Of a DNA stretch of 64,000 nt, positions 8,378-17,949 are shown piece by piece; position 1 is the first letter of the stretch; each line of letters starts with the position of its first letter. The translations under genes and the position numbers were made by a program. The notes under the pieces were generated by a model. It was given only the letters and a program-made list of their open reading frames with translations, searched no databases and was not told the DNA's origin. This DNA is from [Flexibacter] sp. ATCC 35103 (GTDB taxonomy: Bacteria; Bacteroidota; Bacteroidia; Flavobacteriales; Flavobacteriaceae). Location: positions 259,523-323,522 of the forward strand of contig NZ_MTQF01000003.1 of NCBI RefSeq assembly GCF_001975985.1, in the 5' to 3' direction.

Positions 8378-9466
8378 ATGAAAATCACTATAATCGCCGG
8401 CGCAAGACCTAATTTTATAAAAATTGCACCCATTATTAATGCCATTAAAAGCAAGCAAAATGAAGGTTTTGATATCTCATTTCGATTGGTTCATACAGGT
8501 CAGCATTATGATAAAAACCTAAGTGATACTTTTTTTGAAGAATTAAATATTCCTAAACCAAATGTAAATCTAGAAGTAAAAAGTGGTTCTCAGGCAGAAC
8601 AAACAGCTGCAATCATGATTGCTTTTGAGAAAGAATTAATTCAAAACCCTAGTGATTTAGTTTTGGTTGTTGGTGATGTCAATTCTACAATGGCATGTTC
8701 AATCGTGGCAAAAAAATGCCATACAAAAGTAGCGCATGTCGAAGCCGGAATTCGTTCCGGAGATTTAACAATGCCCGAAGAAATCAACAGAATGCTGACG
8801 GATAGTATTACTGATTATTTTTTTACAACCTCAAATTCTGCATCAGAAAATTTACTAAAATTGGGTTCAGATCCTGAAAATGTTCACTTTGTGGGCAATG
8901 TGATGATCGATACTTTATATCAAAATATTGATAGAATTTCGGCTCCGGACTTTTGGAATGAACATGGACTTAGCGAAAAAAATTATATTATTTTAACGCT
9001 TCATCGCCCCGGAAATGTTGACGAAGTTTCATCATTAATTAAATTATTGCACGGAATTGACAATTTGCTTAACAACAAAAAAATATTGTTTCCAATTCAT
9101 CCCAGAACACAGGCAATTTTGAGTGAAAGCGATATTAAGTTCAAAAATATTATTTTTGTTGCTCCGCAAGGGTATTTAAATTTCATGTATTTAATCAAAA
9201 ATAGTTTCGCGGTTATTACAGATAGCGGCGGAATTTCTGAAGAAACAACCGTAATGGGAATTCCGTGTTTTACGATGCGAAATAACACTGAAAGACCTGA
9301 AACAGAAACCATAGGATCTAATACTATCGTAGGAACATCATTAGAAAATTTACAAAAAGTCTTTGGTTCGTTCTTGAAAAATGGTCCGCGAAAAAGTGGT
9401 ATTCCTGAGTTATGGGATGGAAAAGCATCGGAAAGAATTATTTCAATTTTATTGGATAAAAAATAA
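8378..9466 (+). CDS. wecB: UDP-N-acetylglucosamine 2-epimerase (non-hydrolysing)
   Basis: 362 aa. It interconverts UDP-GlcNAc and UDP-ManNAc, supplying ManNAc for surface polysaccharide. The N-terminus is MKITIIAGARPNFIK. Residues matching known catalytic positions are D100 (GDVNST), E122 (HVEAGIRSGD), E134/E135 (MPEEINR) and H209 (LTLHRPGNVD). The C-terminal SGGISEE motif is present. The stop and the next start overlap by one base (taatg), so it is translationally coupled to the family 4 glycosyltransferase. Confidence 0.93.
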   Translation: MKITIIAGARPNFIKIAPIINAIKSKQNEGFDISFRLVHTGQHYDKNLSDTFFEELNIPKPNVNLEVKSGSQAEQTAAIMIAFEKELIQNPSDLVLVVGDVNSTMACSIVAKKCHTKVAHVEAGIRSGDLTMPEEINRMLTDSITDYFFTTSNSASENLLKLGSDPENVHFVGNVMIDTLYQNIDRISAPDFWNEHGLSEKNYIILTLHRPGNVDEVSSLIKLLHGIDNLLNNKKILFPIHPRTQAILSESDIKFKNIIFVAPQGYLNFMYLIKNSFAVITDSGGISEETTVMGIPCFTMRNNTERPETETIGSNTIVGTSLENLQKVFGSFLKNGPRKSGIPELWDGKASERIISILLDKK

Positions 9467-10653
9467 TGAAGGACATTTTAATCATATCAAATTATTATCC
9501 GCCAGAAAAAGGTGCTGCTGCCAATAGAATTGAGCAACTGGCTTTAAAATTAAATCAAAACGGATACGAAGTCTCGGTAATTTCTCCGCTTCCAAATTAT
9601 CCTAAAGGAGAATTATTTCCGGAATATAAAGGTAAGTTCTCAGTTACTGAAAAGATTCAGAATATCACACTAAAAAGGCTTTGGATTTATCCTAGTAATA
9701 GTTCGAATATCTTTAAACGAATTGTTTCAACACTTTCATTTTCAACTACTTTATTCTTTTATTTACTTTTTGCCAAAACGCCTAAAAAGGTTATTGTACA
9801 ATCGCCGCCGTTATTACTTTCGTTCGTTTCTTTTTTTACACTTTGGCTTAAGCGTAAAACCATTATTTTGAATGTTTCAGATCTCTGGCCAACTGCTGCT
9901 ATTGAACTCGAAGTATTAAAGAAAAATAGTATCTCACATAAAGTTCTGCTTTTTATTGAACGCTTTATTTATAAAAAGGCAACGCATATTTTTGGTCAGT
10001 CCAATGAAATAATTGAACATATCCATTCTGTTTTTCCTGAAAAAAAATGCTTTTTATATCGCAATTATCCCGATCATTTTATGGAAGATTTCCTTGAAGA
10101 AAAGGATAATTCTACCGAACCAATAAAGTTATTTTATGCTGGTTTACTTGGTGTTGCACAAGGTGTTTTTGAACTTATTCAGCAATTGAATTTAGAAAAT
10201 TTAAATATCGAACTGCATATTTTTGGCGATGGCGCAGAGAAAACTCAAATTGTGAATCACCTCAGCCAAAATCCAACAAAAAAAATAATTTTTCACGGAA
10301 TGTTAGAACGAAATGTTCTGCACGAAACATTAAAGAATCAGGACATTGCCCTTGTTCCTCTTAAAACAAGAATTTATGGATCTGTTCCTTCAAAAATATT
10401 TGAATACAGCGCTTTAGGGTTTCCTGTTTTTTATTTTGGCGGAGGCGAAGGAGAAAATATTGTTGAAGAAAACAATTTGGGTTGGGTTGTTCCTGTAGAA
10501 GATTTTGAGCAACTAAATGCAACTTTAATTCAGATTTCAGCGTTAGGAAAAACCGAGATTCAAAAAATGAAAAAGGATATTTTTATTCATGCAAAAAGTC
10601 ATTTTAACCTGGATGCGCAAATGAAAGAACTTATTGAAAATAATGCATTTTAA
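9466..10653 (+). CDS. Glycosyltransferase family 4 (WbuB-like)
   Basis: 395 aa. The N-terminal Rossmann domain opens with ISNYYPPEKGAAANRIEQ, typical of GT4 enzymes of the WbuB/WcaI type. The C-terminal donor domain has LFYAGLLGVAQGV, HIFGDGAEK and the PSKIFEYSALGFPV nucleotide-sugar motif. It probably adds a sugar to a lipid-linked polysaccharide precursor at the inner membrane. It overlaps wecB by one base and ends in a strong terminator, so wecB and this gene form an operon. The sugar specificity cannot be read from sequence. Confidence 0.9.
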   Translation: MKDILIISNYYPPEKGAAANRIEQLALKLNQNGYEVSVISPLPNYPKGELFPEYKGKFSVTEKIQNITLKRLWIYPSNSSNIFKRIVSTLSFSTTLFFYLLFAKTPKKVIVQSPPLLLSFVSFFTLWLKRKTIILNVSDLWPTAAIELEVLKKNSISHKVLLFIERFIYKKATHIFGQSNEIIEHIHSVFPEKKCFLYRNYPDHFMEDFLEEKDNSTEPIKLFYAGLLGVAQGVFELIQQLNLENLNIELHIFGDGAEKTQIVNHLSQNPTKKIIFHGMLERNVLHETLKNQDIALVPLKTRIYGSVPSKIFEYSALGFPVFYFGGGEGENIVEENNLGWVVPVEDFEQLNATLIQISALGKTEIQKMKKDIFIHAKSHFNLDAQMKELIENNAF

Positions 10654-10671
10654 GCAAAATCGTTAACAAAG

Positions 10672-10710
10672 AAAACGGGCAAATATCAAATGATAATTGC
10701 CCGTTTTTTT
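10672..10710 (+). terminator. Terminator of the wecB-GT4 operon
   Basis: The inverted repeat aaaacgggcaaatatca / tgataattgcccgtttt is followed by a T run. The minus-strand UDP-glucuronate decarboxylase ends inside the same hairpin, so it probably works both ways. Confidence 0.85.
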
Positions 10711-11693
10711 TATTTAATATAATTCGAAAAATCTTTATGTTCTTCTTTTGATAATTCTTCTTTCGAAAGTGATCTGAAATAGTCATATGTAATCTTCATT
10801 CCTTCAGAACGGCTTACTTTCGCTTCCCAACCTAATAACTCTTTTGCTTTTGTAGTGTCTGGCTGGCGCTGTAATGGATCATTAATAGGTAAAGGATGAT
10901 AGACTACCTTTTGATTTGTTCCGGTTAATTTAATGATCTCTTCTGCAAAATCTTTAATGGTGATTTCGTCCGGATTTCCAATATTTACAGGATATACATA
11001 ATCTGAGTGCAATAATCTAAAAATACCTTCGACCTGATCATCAACATAACAGAAAGAACGCGTTTGCATTCCGTCTCCAAAAATCGTTAGATCTTCTCCG
11101 CGTAAAGCCTGACCAATAAAAGCAGGAATTACACGACCATCGTTCAAGCGCATTCTTGGTCCGTAAGTATTAAAAATACGTACGATTCTGGTTTCTACTC
11201 CGTGAAAAGTATGATATGCCATTGTTATTGATTCCTGAAAACGTTTTGCTTCGTCATAAACACCACGCGGTCCAATTGTATTTACGTTCCCGTAATATTC
11301 TTCGGTTTGAGGATGAACCAATGGATCTCCATACACTTCAGAAGTTGAAGCAATTAAAATTCTTGCTTTTTTTACTCTCGCTAATCCCAACAAATTATGC
11401 GTTCCAAGAGATCCGACTTTCAACGTCTGGATTGGAATTTTTAAATAATCTATAGGGCTTGCCGGTGAAGCAAAATGTAAAATGTAATCTAAATCACCCG
11501 GAATGTGTACAAACTTGGTGATGTCATGATGATAAAATTCGAAATGTTCTAATTTGAATAAATGTTCTATATTTTTAAGATCTCCCGTAATCAGATTATC
11601 CATTCCAATAACATAATAGCCTTCTTTAATGAATCGGTCACACAAATGCGATCCTAAAAATCCTGCCGCTCCGGTAATAAGTATTCTTTTCAT
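10710..11693 (-). CDS. UDP-glucuronate decarboxylase (UDP-xylose synthase-like)
   Basis: 327 aa short-chain dehydrogenase-type sugar nucleotide enzyme. The NAD-binding GAAGFLG is at residues 8-14, the catalytic Ser118 lies in STSEVYGDP, and Tyr146/Lys150 form YDEAK. The segments [12 protein letters not shown] and [17 protein letters not shown] fit UDP-glucuronate decarboxylases, which give UDP-xylose. A related 4,6-dehydratase or epimerase activity cannot be fully excluded. It completes the polysaccharide gene block, on the opposite strand to wecB. A -7 box lies at 11713-11720. Confidence 0.87.
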   Translation of the reverse strand: MKRILITGAAGFLGSHLCDRFIKEGYYVIGMDNLITGDLKNIEHLFKLEHFEFYHHDITKFVHIPGDLDYILHFASPASPIDYLKIPIQTLKVGSLGTHNLLGLARVKKARILIASTSEVYGDPLVHPQTEEYYGNVNTIGPRGVYDEAKRFQESITMAYHTFHGVETRIVRIFNTYGPRMRLNDGRVIPAFIGQALRGEDLTIFGDGMQTRSFCYVDDQVEGIFRLLHSDYVYPVNIGNPDEITIKDFAEEIIKLTGTNQKVVYHPLPINDPLQRQPDTTKAKELLGWEAKVSRSEGMKITYDYFRSLSKEELSKEEHKDFSNYIK

Positions 11694-11712
11694 AGTAATT
11701 ATTTATACATCG

Positions 11713-11720
11713 CAAATGTA
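11713..11720 (-). promoter_or_regulatory. -7 promoter box of the UDP-glucuronate decarboxylase gene
   Basis: Minus-strand TACATTTG matches TANNTTTG, 19 bases before the ATG at 11693. No clear -33 element is seen. Confidence 0.5.
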
Positions 11721-11750
11721 AGTGATTTGGAAATTCTGGAAACTATTCTA

Positions 11751-11779
11751 AAAAAAAACTGCCTAAATAAATTAGGCAG
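11751..11779 (-). terminator. Terminator of the DUF6909 gene
   Basis: On the minus strand a hairpin ctgcctaa...ttaggcag is followed by nine T. It lies between the DUF6909 stop and the next minus-strand promoter box. Confidence 0.8.
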
Positions 11780-11826
11780 CAATTGTTATTCATTGTTTAT
11801 TTGATCTGTTTTCAGACTTTTCGGTT

Positions 11827-13506
11827 TTATTTTACGTTGAAAATTTGTTCCAGAATTTTAATCGTAATCAAATATGTTGGTTTTACCCCTGTAGTTCCTA
11901 ATCCGCCAGAAGCCAATGTGCTTCCGGTTTCCAGAGGATTATCTGATGCATAATACGCATAACGAACTTTGATATCGTGCGGAACACTTTTTCTGATTTT
12001 TGAAGCTGACTGAATGGCTTTTTGATAATAAGATCCTTCCATTTCAAGACCAATTACTCCCCAGGTCGATTCGTGAAAGAACTTCAATAAATCTCTGTTT
12101 TGTAATGAGGTTCCAAGAACTGTAACCATTGCGCCTTCAAAAACTGCAATGTCATTTCCTTCAAACATAGCTCCTGTTAATTCATTTTCGAAGAAATAAT
12201 TATCAGCTGTTCCTTCATTTATGTGTGCAGTTGGGATCATGATATCGCCTTTTCCGCCTTCCAGAATTCCGGCTTTACCCATTATCGAAACTGATTTTAC
12301 ATTCAGTAACGTTTCTTTCTTATACGGTTTTAAAAGTTCATCAATGGTTTCATATGCCTGTTCTCCAAAAGCATAATCCATTACAATAATAACAGGTGCA
12401 GCTTCGTCAAGAACCGCTTTTGGAAAAGCCGTTTTTGCCCAGTCAATTTTTGCAGTATCAAAAATCTGAACGTCTATATTTGTCCCTGAACTATCCGGCA
12501 GCGAAATCATACCGTTTTTTAAGGCCAATTCTTCTACAATACTTCTGGTTTCTTTTGCTCCGGATTTACTTAATTCTTCATAAATATAAAAATCAGACTT
12601 GTCCTTGAATTTTGTTTTCAATAACGGTGTTGCAAAAATAGAATTCATTACACTATGCATATTCGCGCTTATCACGTGAATAGGGCGTTTTAAAAGGTTA
12701 TTTGCCTTTAAAACTTCCTTGATGTTTGTTGCCCAAATTTCACCGTGAATATGATGCCCTAAACGTTCTCTTAAAACGGGACTAAAAGTAATGGTACGTT
12801 TATTATTATCTACAACTTCTTCTATTGCTAATTTTCCCAGCCAGTATATAACATGCAGGAAGCGATCCGGCGCATTTTCTGAACCAAAAGCGTCATATAT
12901 GTCTAAAACTTCCTCAAAAGTTCTTGCTAAAATATTAGCTACATGCGAGATTGCTTTTTCTTTTTCTATCTGAGAAAGCTTTTTCGTTTGCAATACCGCC
13001 TGTTCTAATTTCATCCAATCGCGCGAAACTTCGCCACCATCGTCTAATAAAACCCTGTTTTTAATTTTATGAGATTCAATAAAAATAAAAGTCAAATGTG
13101 TTAGAATATCATAAATGTCAGATCGCCCGCGAGTGATTTCAACATTCATTTGTTCTTCATCGATTCTATAACAATTTCTTCTTCTTTTTGGAGGAACAAT
13201 TGCCTGGAAATGTGATTTAGAATATCCTTCATCCGAAGTTAAATTAATAAATCGACATTGTTCAATACCAATTGGTAAACGTTCTATAACGTACAAAAGT
13301 CCGTTAAGTTCTACTTTTTCTTCGCCTATATTTCCGTAAATTTCCGGACGCAATGCTAATAATGATTCGCGTAAACTATCGCCGGAAACTCCCATTGGTT
13401 TATAAAAACCGCGGTTGAATAAGTGGCGCATAGTAATGTACATTTTTTCGATTGCTGCAGATGATTCCTGCGCTCTTGATCTTGATATATGTTTGGTTTC
13501 TTTCAT
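11827..13506 (-). CDS. DUF6909-like protein with a nucleoside-phosphorylase-like C-terminal domain
   Basis: 559 aa, soluble. The N-terminal about 230 residues are unrecognised. The C-terminal half has features of the purine nucleoside phosphorylase / MTA-SAH nucleosidase fold: MGKAGILEGGKGDIMIP near residue 410, the nucleoside-binding signature GLEMEGSYYQKA (compare VEMEGAA in that family), and a later YASDNP that could supply the catalytic Asp. I recall the name DUF6909 for this Flavobacteriaceae protein. Activity on a nucleotide or nucleoside is inference from these motifs. It has its own terminator. Confidence 0.75.
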   Translation of the reverse strand: MKETKHISRSRAQESSAAIEKMYITMRHLFNRGFYKPMGVSGDSLRESLLALRPEIYGNIGEEKVELNGLLYVIERLPIGIEQCRFINLTSDEGYSKSHFQAIVPPKRRRNCYRIDEEQMNVEITRGRSDIYDILTHLTFIFIESHKIKNRVLLDDGGEVSRDWMKLEQAVLQTKKLSQIEKEKAISHVANILARTFEEVLDIYDAFGSENAPDRFLHVIYWLGKLAIEEVVDNNKRTITFSPVLRERLGHHIHGEIWATNIKEVLKANNLLKRPIHVISANMHSVMNSIFATPLLKTKFKDKSDFYIYEELSKSGAKETRSIVEELALKNGMISLPDSSGTNIDVQIFDTAKIDWAKTAFPKAVLDEAAPVIIVMDYAFGEQAYETIDELLKPYKKETLLNVKSVSIMGKAGILEGGKGDIMIPTAHINEGTADNYFFENELTGAMFEGNDIAVFEGAMVTVLGTSLQNRDLLKFFHESTWGVIGLEMEGSYYQKAIQSASKIRKSVPHDIKVRYAYYASDNPLETGSTLASGGLGTTGVKPTYLITIKILEQIFNVK

Positions 13507-13631
13507 GCTATTTTATTTAAAATCTTTTAAAAAAGATCTTCTGAGTATTTTTTATTTAAACGAAATTAGGAATTAAAAATCAAAACTTTATTAAAGCTTT
13601 ATTATCTTAAAACTAATATTCTGATTGTTTT

Positions 13632-13973
13632 TTATTTATAATCTTCAAAATTGACTTCTATCTTTTGAAAATTCTTGTCTTCTGATAAAATTGAATTTAT
13701 TTTATGAATGCATTCCTGATTCTCTTCTGACATTATAAATGCTAAGTCCCAAATGTCTTTTGAAAGTAAAAAGAAACCACTGTCTGATGTAATTTCAAAT
13801 AGATCTTCATCATTCATCCAAAGATTTTTAATGCTGTCGACTTTCGGGTTTATTTCGCTAATAGCATTCAAAAAATCTGATAAAAAATCGTCATTTTCAG
13901 CGCCGCTAAATATTTCGATTAGTAATTCCTGAGATTTATATGCGGGCCTGAAATTATATTTATATTTCATCAA
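13632..13973 (-). CDS. Hypothetical protein, 113 aa
   Basis: Small acidic soluble protein, no signal peptide, no domain I recognise (FEDYK at the C-terminus). It starts 12 bases behind the GH3-family gene and is probably the last gene of the 15983-13632 operon. Composition and codon use look like the neighbours. Confidence 0.6.
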   Translation of the reverse strand: MMKYKYNFRPAYKSQELLIEIFSGAENDDFLSDFLNAISEINPKVDSIKNLWMNDEDLFEITSDSGFFLLSKDIWDLAFIMSEENQECIHKINSILSEDKNFQKIEVNFEDYK

Positions 13974-13985
13974 TAAAAATTATTT

Positions 13986-15470
13986 CTATTTCAAATTATC
14001 TGCAATATCACGATTATTTGACAATCTCGGAATTTTATTCTGTCCGCCTAATTTTCCCTGAGATTTCATATAATCCTGAAATCCGTTTTTCGAAACTTTA
14101 GTTACAACCACTTTTCTCAACACATTTCCGGTAATCAAATCATCGTAATAAATGTTTTGTTTTCGCATTGAATCATCGATTGTTTCTGCAAAAGTTTCGA
14201 TGTTTTCAGGTTCATTTTCAAACTCTATCAGCCATTCGTGATACGGTAATCCGTTTGACGGATTTATTTGAGGTGCAACTGTAAATTCATTGATCACAAT
14301 TTTAGTTCCTTTCGTGGCTTCTTTCATTGCATTCTCGACTTCGCTGGCAATAACGTGTTCACCAAAAGCAGAAATATAATGTTTGATTCGGCCTGAAACT
14401 ATAACGCGATGCGGAAATAAAGATGTAAACTGAACTGTATCACCAATATTATAACGCCAAAGTCCGGCATTTGTAGAAATAATCAAGGCATAATTTACAC
14501 CAACTTCTACTTCGTCAACGGTATAACTTTTTGGATTTTCAGAAAAGAATTCATCTGCTTTAATGAATTCATAGAAAATTCCTGAATTCAATAACAAAAG
14601 CATTCCTTTTTCTTTTTGAGAATCCTGATAGGCAAAAAAACCTTCAGAAGCAGGGAATAACTCAATGCTGTCTACTTTACGGCCAATCATTTTTTCGAAC
14701 TTCGCACGATAAGGTTCATAATTGACACCTCCGTAAATAAACAAATTGAAGTTCTTAAATAAATCGCCTATTTTCTTGCCACCACTTTTTTCCTGTAATC
14801 GTTCGAAATACATTTGTACCCAGGAAGGAATTCCGGAAATTATAGTCATGTCCTGTTCAATTGTTTCCTCAACAATTGCATTCACTTTAGTATCCCAATC
14901 TTCAATACAATTGGTTTCCCAGGATGGCATTCTATTTTTTTGAAGATATTTAGGTACAAAATGAGCCCCAATTCCGGATAATCTTCCAAATTTGATTCCG
15001 TATTTCTCAATTAAAATTGGACTTCCCTGCAGGAAAATCATTTTTCCATCGACAAAATCAGCATTTCCGGTTTCATATATATAATGTAAAATCGCATTTC
15101 GAGAAGCTTCAATATGATACGGCATTGATTCCTTAGTCAACGGAATGTATTTTGCCCCGGATGTTGTTCCTGAAGTTTTAGCAAAATAAATAGGTTTTCC
15201 TTTCCAGAGAATATTTTTTTCTCCCATTCGAACCTTATCTATGTAAGGTTTTAAATCTTCATAATCACGAACCGGAACACGTTTTCTGAAATCGTGAACC
15301 GTTTTTATTTTATCAAAATGATGATCTGTACCAAACTGCGTTTCTTTGGCACTATTAATTAAACTCTTGAATATGGCTTGTTGAGTTTCGACTGGTTTAC
15401 TGGCCCAAGCCTTTGTTTTATAATATATCTTGGTGGCAAATAATTTTGCTGCTACTGATTTAATAGACAT
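13986..15470 (-). CDS. GH3 auxin-responsive promoter family protein (acyl-adenylate enzyme)
   Basis: 494 aa, the normal length for bacterial GH3 proteins. The adenylate-forming motif FAKTSGTTSGAKYIPLT lies near residues 95-111. LFPASEGFFAYQ and WRYNIGDTVQF follow, matching the GH3 superfamily that joins carboxylic acids to amino acids in plants. In Bacteroidota the substrate is unknown. It lies 12 bases behind the coiled-coil membrane protein and just ahead of the 113-residue gene, forming an operon. Confidence 0.9.
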   Translation of the reverse strand: MSIKSVAAKLFATKIYYKTKAWASKPVETQQAIFKSLINSAKETQFGTDHHFDKIKTVHDFRKRVPVRDYEDLKPYIDKVRMGEKNILWKGKPIYFAKTSGTTSGAKYIPLTKESMPYHIEASRNAILHYIYETGNADFVDGKMIFLQGSPILIEKYGIKFGRLSGIGAHFVPKYLQKNRMPSWETNCIEDWDTKVNAIVEETIEQDMTIISGIPSWVQMYFERLQEKSGGKKIGDLFKNFNLFIYGGVNYEPYRAKFEKMIGRKVDSIELFPASEGFFAYQDSQKEKGMLLLLNSGIFYEFIKADEFFSENPKSYTVDEVEVGVNYALIISTNAGLWRYNIGDTVQFTSLFPHRVIVSGRIKHYISAFGEHVIASEVENAMKEATKGTKIVINEFTVAPQINPSNGLPYHEWLIEFENEPENIETFAETIDDSMRKQNIYYDDLITGNVLRKVVVTKVSKNGFQDYMKSQGKLGGQNKIPRLSNNRDIADNLK

Positions 15471-15482
15471 TTGTTACGGGTA

Positions 15483-15983
15483 TTATTTCTTGTCACTTTT
15501 GTTTTTATTACGAGTTTTTTCACCGGACTCCTTCTCCATTCTGTTCACTTCTTCTCTTAATTTAATTTCTTCTTCTGAAGGTTTCATATTTACCTCAATA
15601 GGTTCATCAGCATCTGCTAAAATAGAATCTTTATTAAATTTCGCATATTCTAATTCTCCCCTCAGCACTTTCTGAATACCATTTATATAAGCTTCATTTT
15701 TCTTTAAAGCTGTTTCTAATGAATCTGATTTAATCGCTAATTCAGTTGCATTCTTTTTTAATTCTGTAGAAGAATAGCCTGGAATAAACTCGCGCAAAGG
15801 CGTAAAAGCAATGATAAAAGTAGTAATTAAAATTAAAAATATACCTCCTAATGTGAACGTTACAAAAACATTCATTAAGTTTAATTTGAATGAAAAAATT
15901 TCTTCAAAAGTGTCTTCGTTCAAAATTACCAATCGGTTTTTGATGAATAATTTTTTTCTGAAATTGAATTTTTTCTTAGTCAT
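15483..15983 (-). CDS. Membrane-anchored coiled-coil protein (M23 peptidase N-terminus-like)
   Basis: 166 aa. A basic cytoplasmic N-terminus is followed by one membrane helix (about 38-60), a short coiled coil (STELKKNATELAIKSDSLET) and a charged tail. This architecture resembles the N-terminal part of Bacteroidota M23 family murein peptidases, but the peptidase domain itself is absent. It may therefore be a short relative or a regulator of cell-wall hydrolysis. It is the first gene of the operon with the GH3 protein, divergent from tatA. Confidence 0.65.
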   Translation of the reverse strand: MTKKKFNFRKKLFIKNRLVILNEDTFEEIFSFKLNLMNVFVTFTLGGIFLILITTFIIAFTPLREFIPGYSSTELKKNATELAIKSDSLETALKKNEAYINGIQKVLRGELEYAKFNKDSILADADEPIEVNMKPSEEEIKLREEVNRMEKESGEKTRNKNKSDKK

Positions 15984-16001
15984 TATGGATATTTATACGA
16001 G

Positions 16002-16009
16002 CAAATATA
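16002..16009 (-). promoter_or_regulatory. -7 promoter box of the coiled-coil/GH3 operon
   Basis: Minus-strand TATATTTG matches TANNTTTG and is 18 bases before the ATG at 15983. Confidence 0.45.
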
Positions 16010-16140
16010 ATAATTAATAGTCTTGTTAATGCCTTACAAAAATAAAGGAATACAGTTATTTCAGCATTTTATAAAATATTTAACGCTAATAGAAACAAAT
16101 ATTTTAATCCAAAAACACTTCTTCTTCGTATATTTCTATA

Positions 16141-16148
16141 TACCTTTG
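16141..16148 (+). promoter_or_regulatory. -7 promoter box of tatA
   Basis: TACCTTTG matches TANNTTTG, 47 bases before the tatA ATG. A frame at 16023-16208 that crosses this box is not coding. Confidence 0.5.
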
Positions 16149-16195
16149 CGGTACAATTTAGAAAATCAATTTGCTTCGGCATTAAATATACAATC

Positions 16196-16384
16196 ATGGG
16201 AAGATTAGGTCTTACAGAAATCCTCGTAATAGTAGGTATTGTGATATTACTTTTTGGAGGTAAAAAAATTCCGGAATTAATGAAAGGTTTAGGAAGCGGA
16301 ATTAAGGAATTTAAAAACGCTGCTAAAGACGATCAGACTCCACCTGCACCTTCTGTTAAAAAAGAAGAGGAAGAAATTAAATAA
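16196..16384 (+). CDS. tatA: Sec-independent protein translocase TatA/TatE
   Basis: 62 aa. It has the standard TatA plan: one membrane helix at the N-terminus ([16 protein letters not shown]), the [20 protein letters not shown] amphipathic helix, and a charged tail. It forms the pore of the twin-arginine pathway, which exports folded proteins across the cytoplasmic membrane. tatC is not in this window. Confidence 0.95.
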   Translation: MGRLGLTEILVIVGIVILLFGGKKIPELMKGLGSGIKEFKNAAKDDQTPPAPSVKKEEEEIK

Positions 16385-16402
16385 GAATTTAACCCTTATT
16401 AT

Positions 16403-16443
16403 AAACCCCGAATTACAAATTGTAATTTGGGGTTTTGTTTTTA
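16403..16443 (+). terminator. Terminator of tatA
   Basis: The inverted repeat aaccccgaattaca / tgtaatttggggtt is followed by ttttgttttt. Confidence 0.85.
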
Positions 16444-16490
16444 TCTAAAAAATCTTACTTTTATCGTCCCTAAATTTAATAACAATAATT

Positions 16491-17885
16491 ATGAAAAACC
16501 TACTTCTGATTACTGTTGCTTTTTTGTGCCTTAAAAGTTATTCACAAAAGCAACCGTTTCCGGCCAATGTAACATTTACAAATGGTCTAATGGCATCCAA
16601 TAAAAATAGTCTCGATGCCCAAAACAATTATAATACCTGGAAAACCAACTTTGTCGAAGCCTGCTCCAACGGCCGATACAGAGTAAAATTTGACAATCCG
16701 TCTGAAACTGTATCTGAAGGAATTGGTTACGGAATGCTCCTTGCCGTTTATGCGGCTGACAAATCCTTATTCGATGGTCTTTGGCTGTATTATAAAGACA
16801 ACGTAAATTCTAACGGTGTAATGAACTGGAAAATCAATGGCTGTTCTGGAATCAACGGTGCAAATGGTGCTACAGATGCTGAACTCGACGCTGCTTTTGC
16901 CCTTATTGTTGCTGATTATCAATGGACGAGTACAGGAACAATTAATTATAAAAATGACGCAAAAAGTTTAATAGCGGCCATTAAAGCTCATGAAGTCGAA
17001 ACCAATACTTTTGTTCTAAAACCAGGAGATCAATTCGGCGGAAGCCAAATTACTAATCCTTCGTATTTTTCTCCGGCGTATTACCGCGTTTTTGGGACAT
17101 TTACAAACGATACTTCTTTCTGGAATTCTGTTGCTGCAAAATCTTATGCAGTTATCAACAATAACTTAACGGTAAATAATGCAGTTGGCGGATTAGTTTC
17201 TGACTGGTGTCAAGGATCAGGTGCTTATTCTCCTCAAGCGAGCGGCTATAACAGAGAAGGAAAAACATATACGTATGATGCTGCCAGAACTCCATGGCGT
17301 ATTGCTGTTGATTATGTATGGTTTGGAAATGCCGATGCCAAAGCATATGCTAAAAAATCATCTGATTTTGTTCGTGTGAATCTTGGAGGATCTTCGAATA
17401 TTAAAGACGGATATAACCAGAACGGAACTTTAAATGGTCAATGGCACAATGCCACTTTTGTTGGTGCATTTGCCTGTGCAGCGATGGCTGGAGAAAATCA
17501 AACACATTTAAATGCTTCTTACACAGACTTAAATCAGTTAAACGAACCTAACAGTTATTTTAATCATACTTTAAAAACATTGTATTCTTTTTTATTAACA
17601 GGAAATTTTTATCTGCCTCAAACCGCTACTTTAGCAACTGACAATTTTGATATTGAGAAAGCTACGGTTACTTTATATCCAAATCCAAGCAGTGATAAAT
17701 TTACGGTTTTTGCTCCTGAAAAATCTGTGATTTCAGTAATTTCTCCACAAGGGAAAATAATTTCAGAACAAAAAACAACTGCAGAAAATACAGAAATTAA
17801 TTTATCCAACTATTCTTCTGGTTTGTATTTGATAAAAATTACAAATGGAGATAAAAGCATTACTAAAAAGGTACTTTTAAAGTAA
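16491..17885 (+). CDS. Secreted glycoside hydrolase family 8 with type IX sorting domain
   Basis: 464 aa. A signal peptide covers about residues 1-18. The GH8 catalytic domain covers about 25-375, with SEGIGYGMLLA (putative acid Glu76) and the GATDAELDAAFALI segment that carries the conserved Asp. GH8 enzymes cut beta-1,4-glucans, xylans or chitosan. The last 70 residues (LYPNPSSDKFTVF to ITKKVLLK) are a type A C-terminal sorting domain, so the enzyme should be exported by the type IX system to the cell surface or medium. The gene is flanked by terminators on both sides. Substrate unknown. Confidence 0.92.
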   Translation: MKNLLLITVAFLCLKSYSQKQPFPANVTFTNGLMASNKNSLDAQNNYNTWKTNFVEACSNGRYRVKFDNPSETVSEGIGYGMLLAVYAADKSLFDGLWLYYKDNVNSNGVMNWKINGCSGINGANGATDAELDAAFALIVADYQWTSTGTINYKNDAKSLIAAIKAHEVETNTFVLKPGDQFGGSQITNPSYFSPAYYRVFGTFTNDTSFWNSVAAKSYAVINNNLTVNNAVGGLVSDWCQGSGAYSPQASGYNREGKTYTYDAARTPWRIAVDYVWFGNADAKAYAKKSSDFVRVNLGGSSNIKDGYNQNGTLNGQWHNATFVGAFACAAMAGENQTHLNASYTDLNQLNEPNSYFNHTLKTLYSFLLTGNFYLPQTATLATDNFDIEKATVTLYPNPSSDKFTVFAPEKSVISVISPQGKIISEQKTTAENTEINLSNYSSGLYLIKITNGDKSITKKVLLK

Positions 17886-17899
17886 TCTAATAAAAATAG

Positions 17900-17938
17900 A
17901 AAATCCCAAATTACGATTGTAGTTTGGGATTTTTTTTT
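17900..17938. terminator. Terminator between GH8 and tex
   Basis: The hairpin aaatcccaaattac / gtagtttgggattt is followed by a T run on the plus strand, with As on the other side. It serves the convergent genes GH8 and tex. Confidence 0.85.
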
Positions 17939-17949
17939 GTTTAAATATT

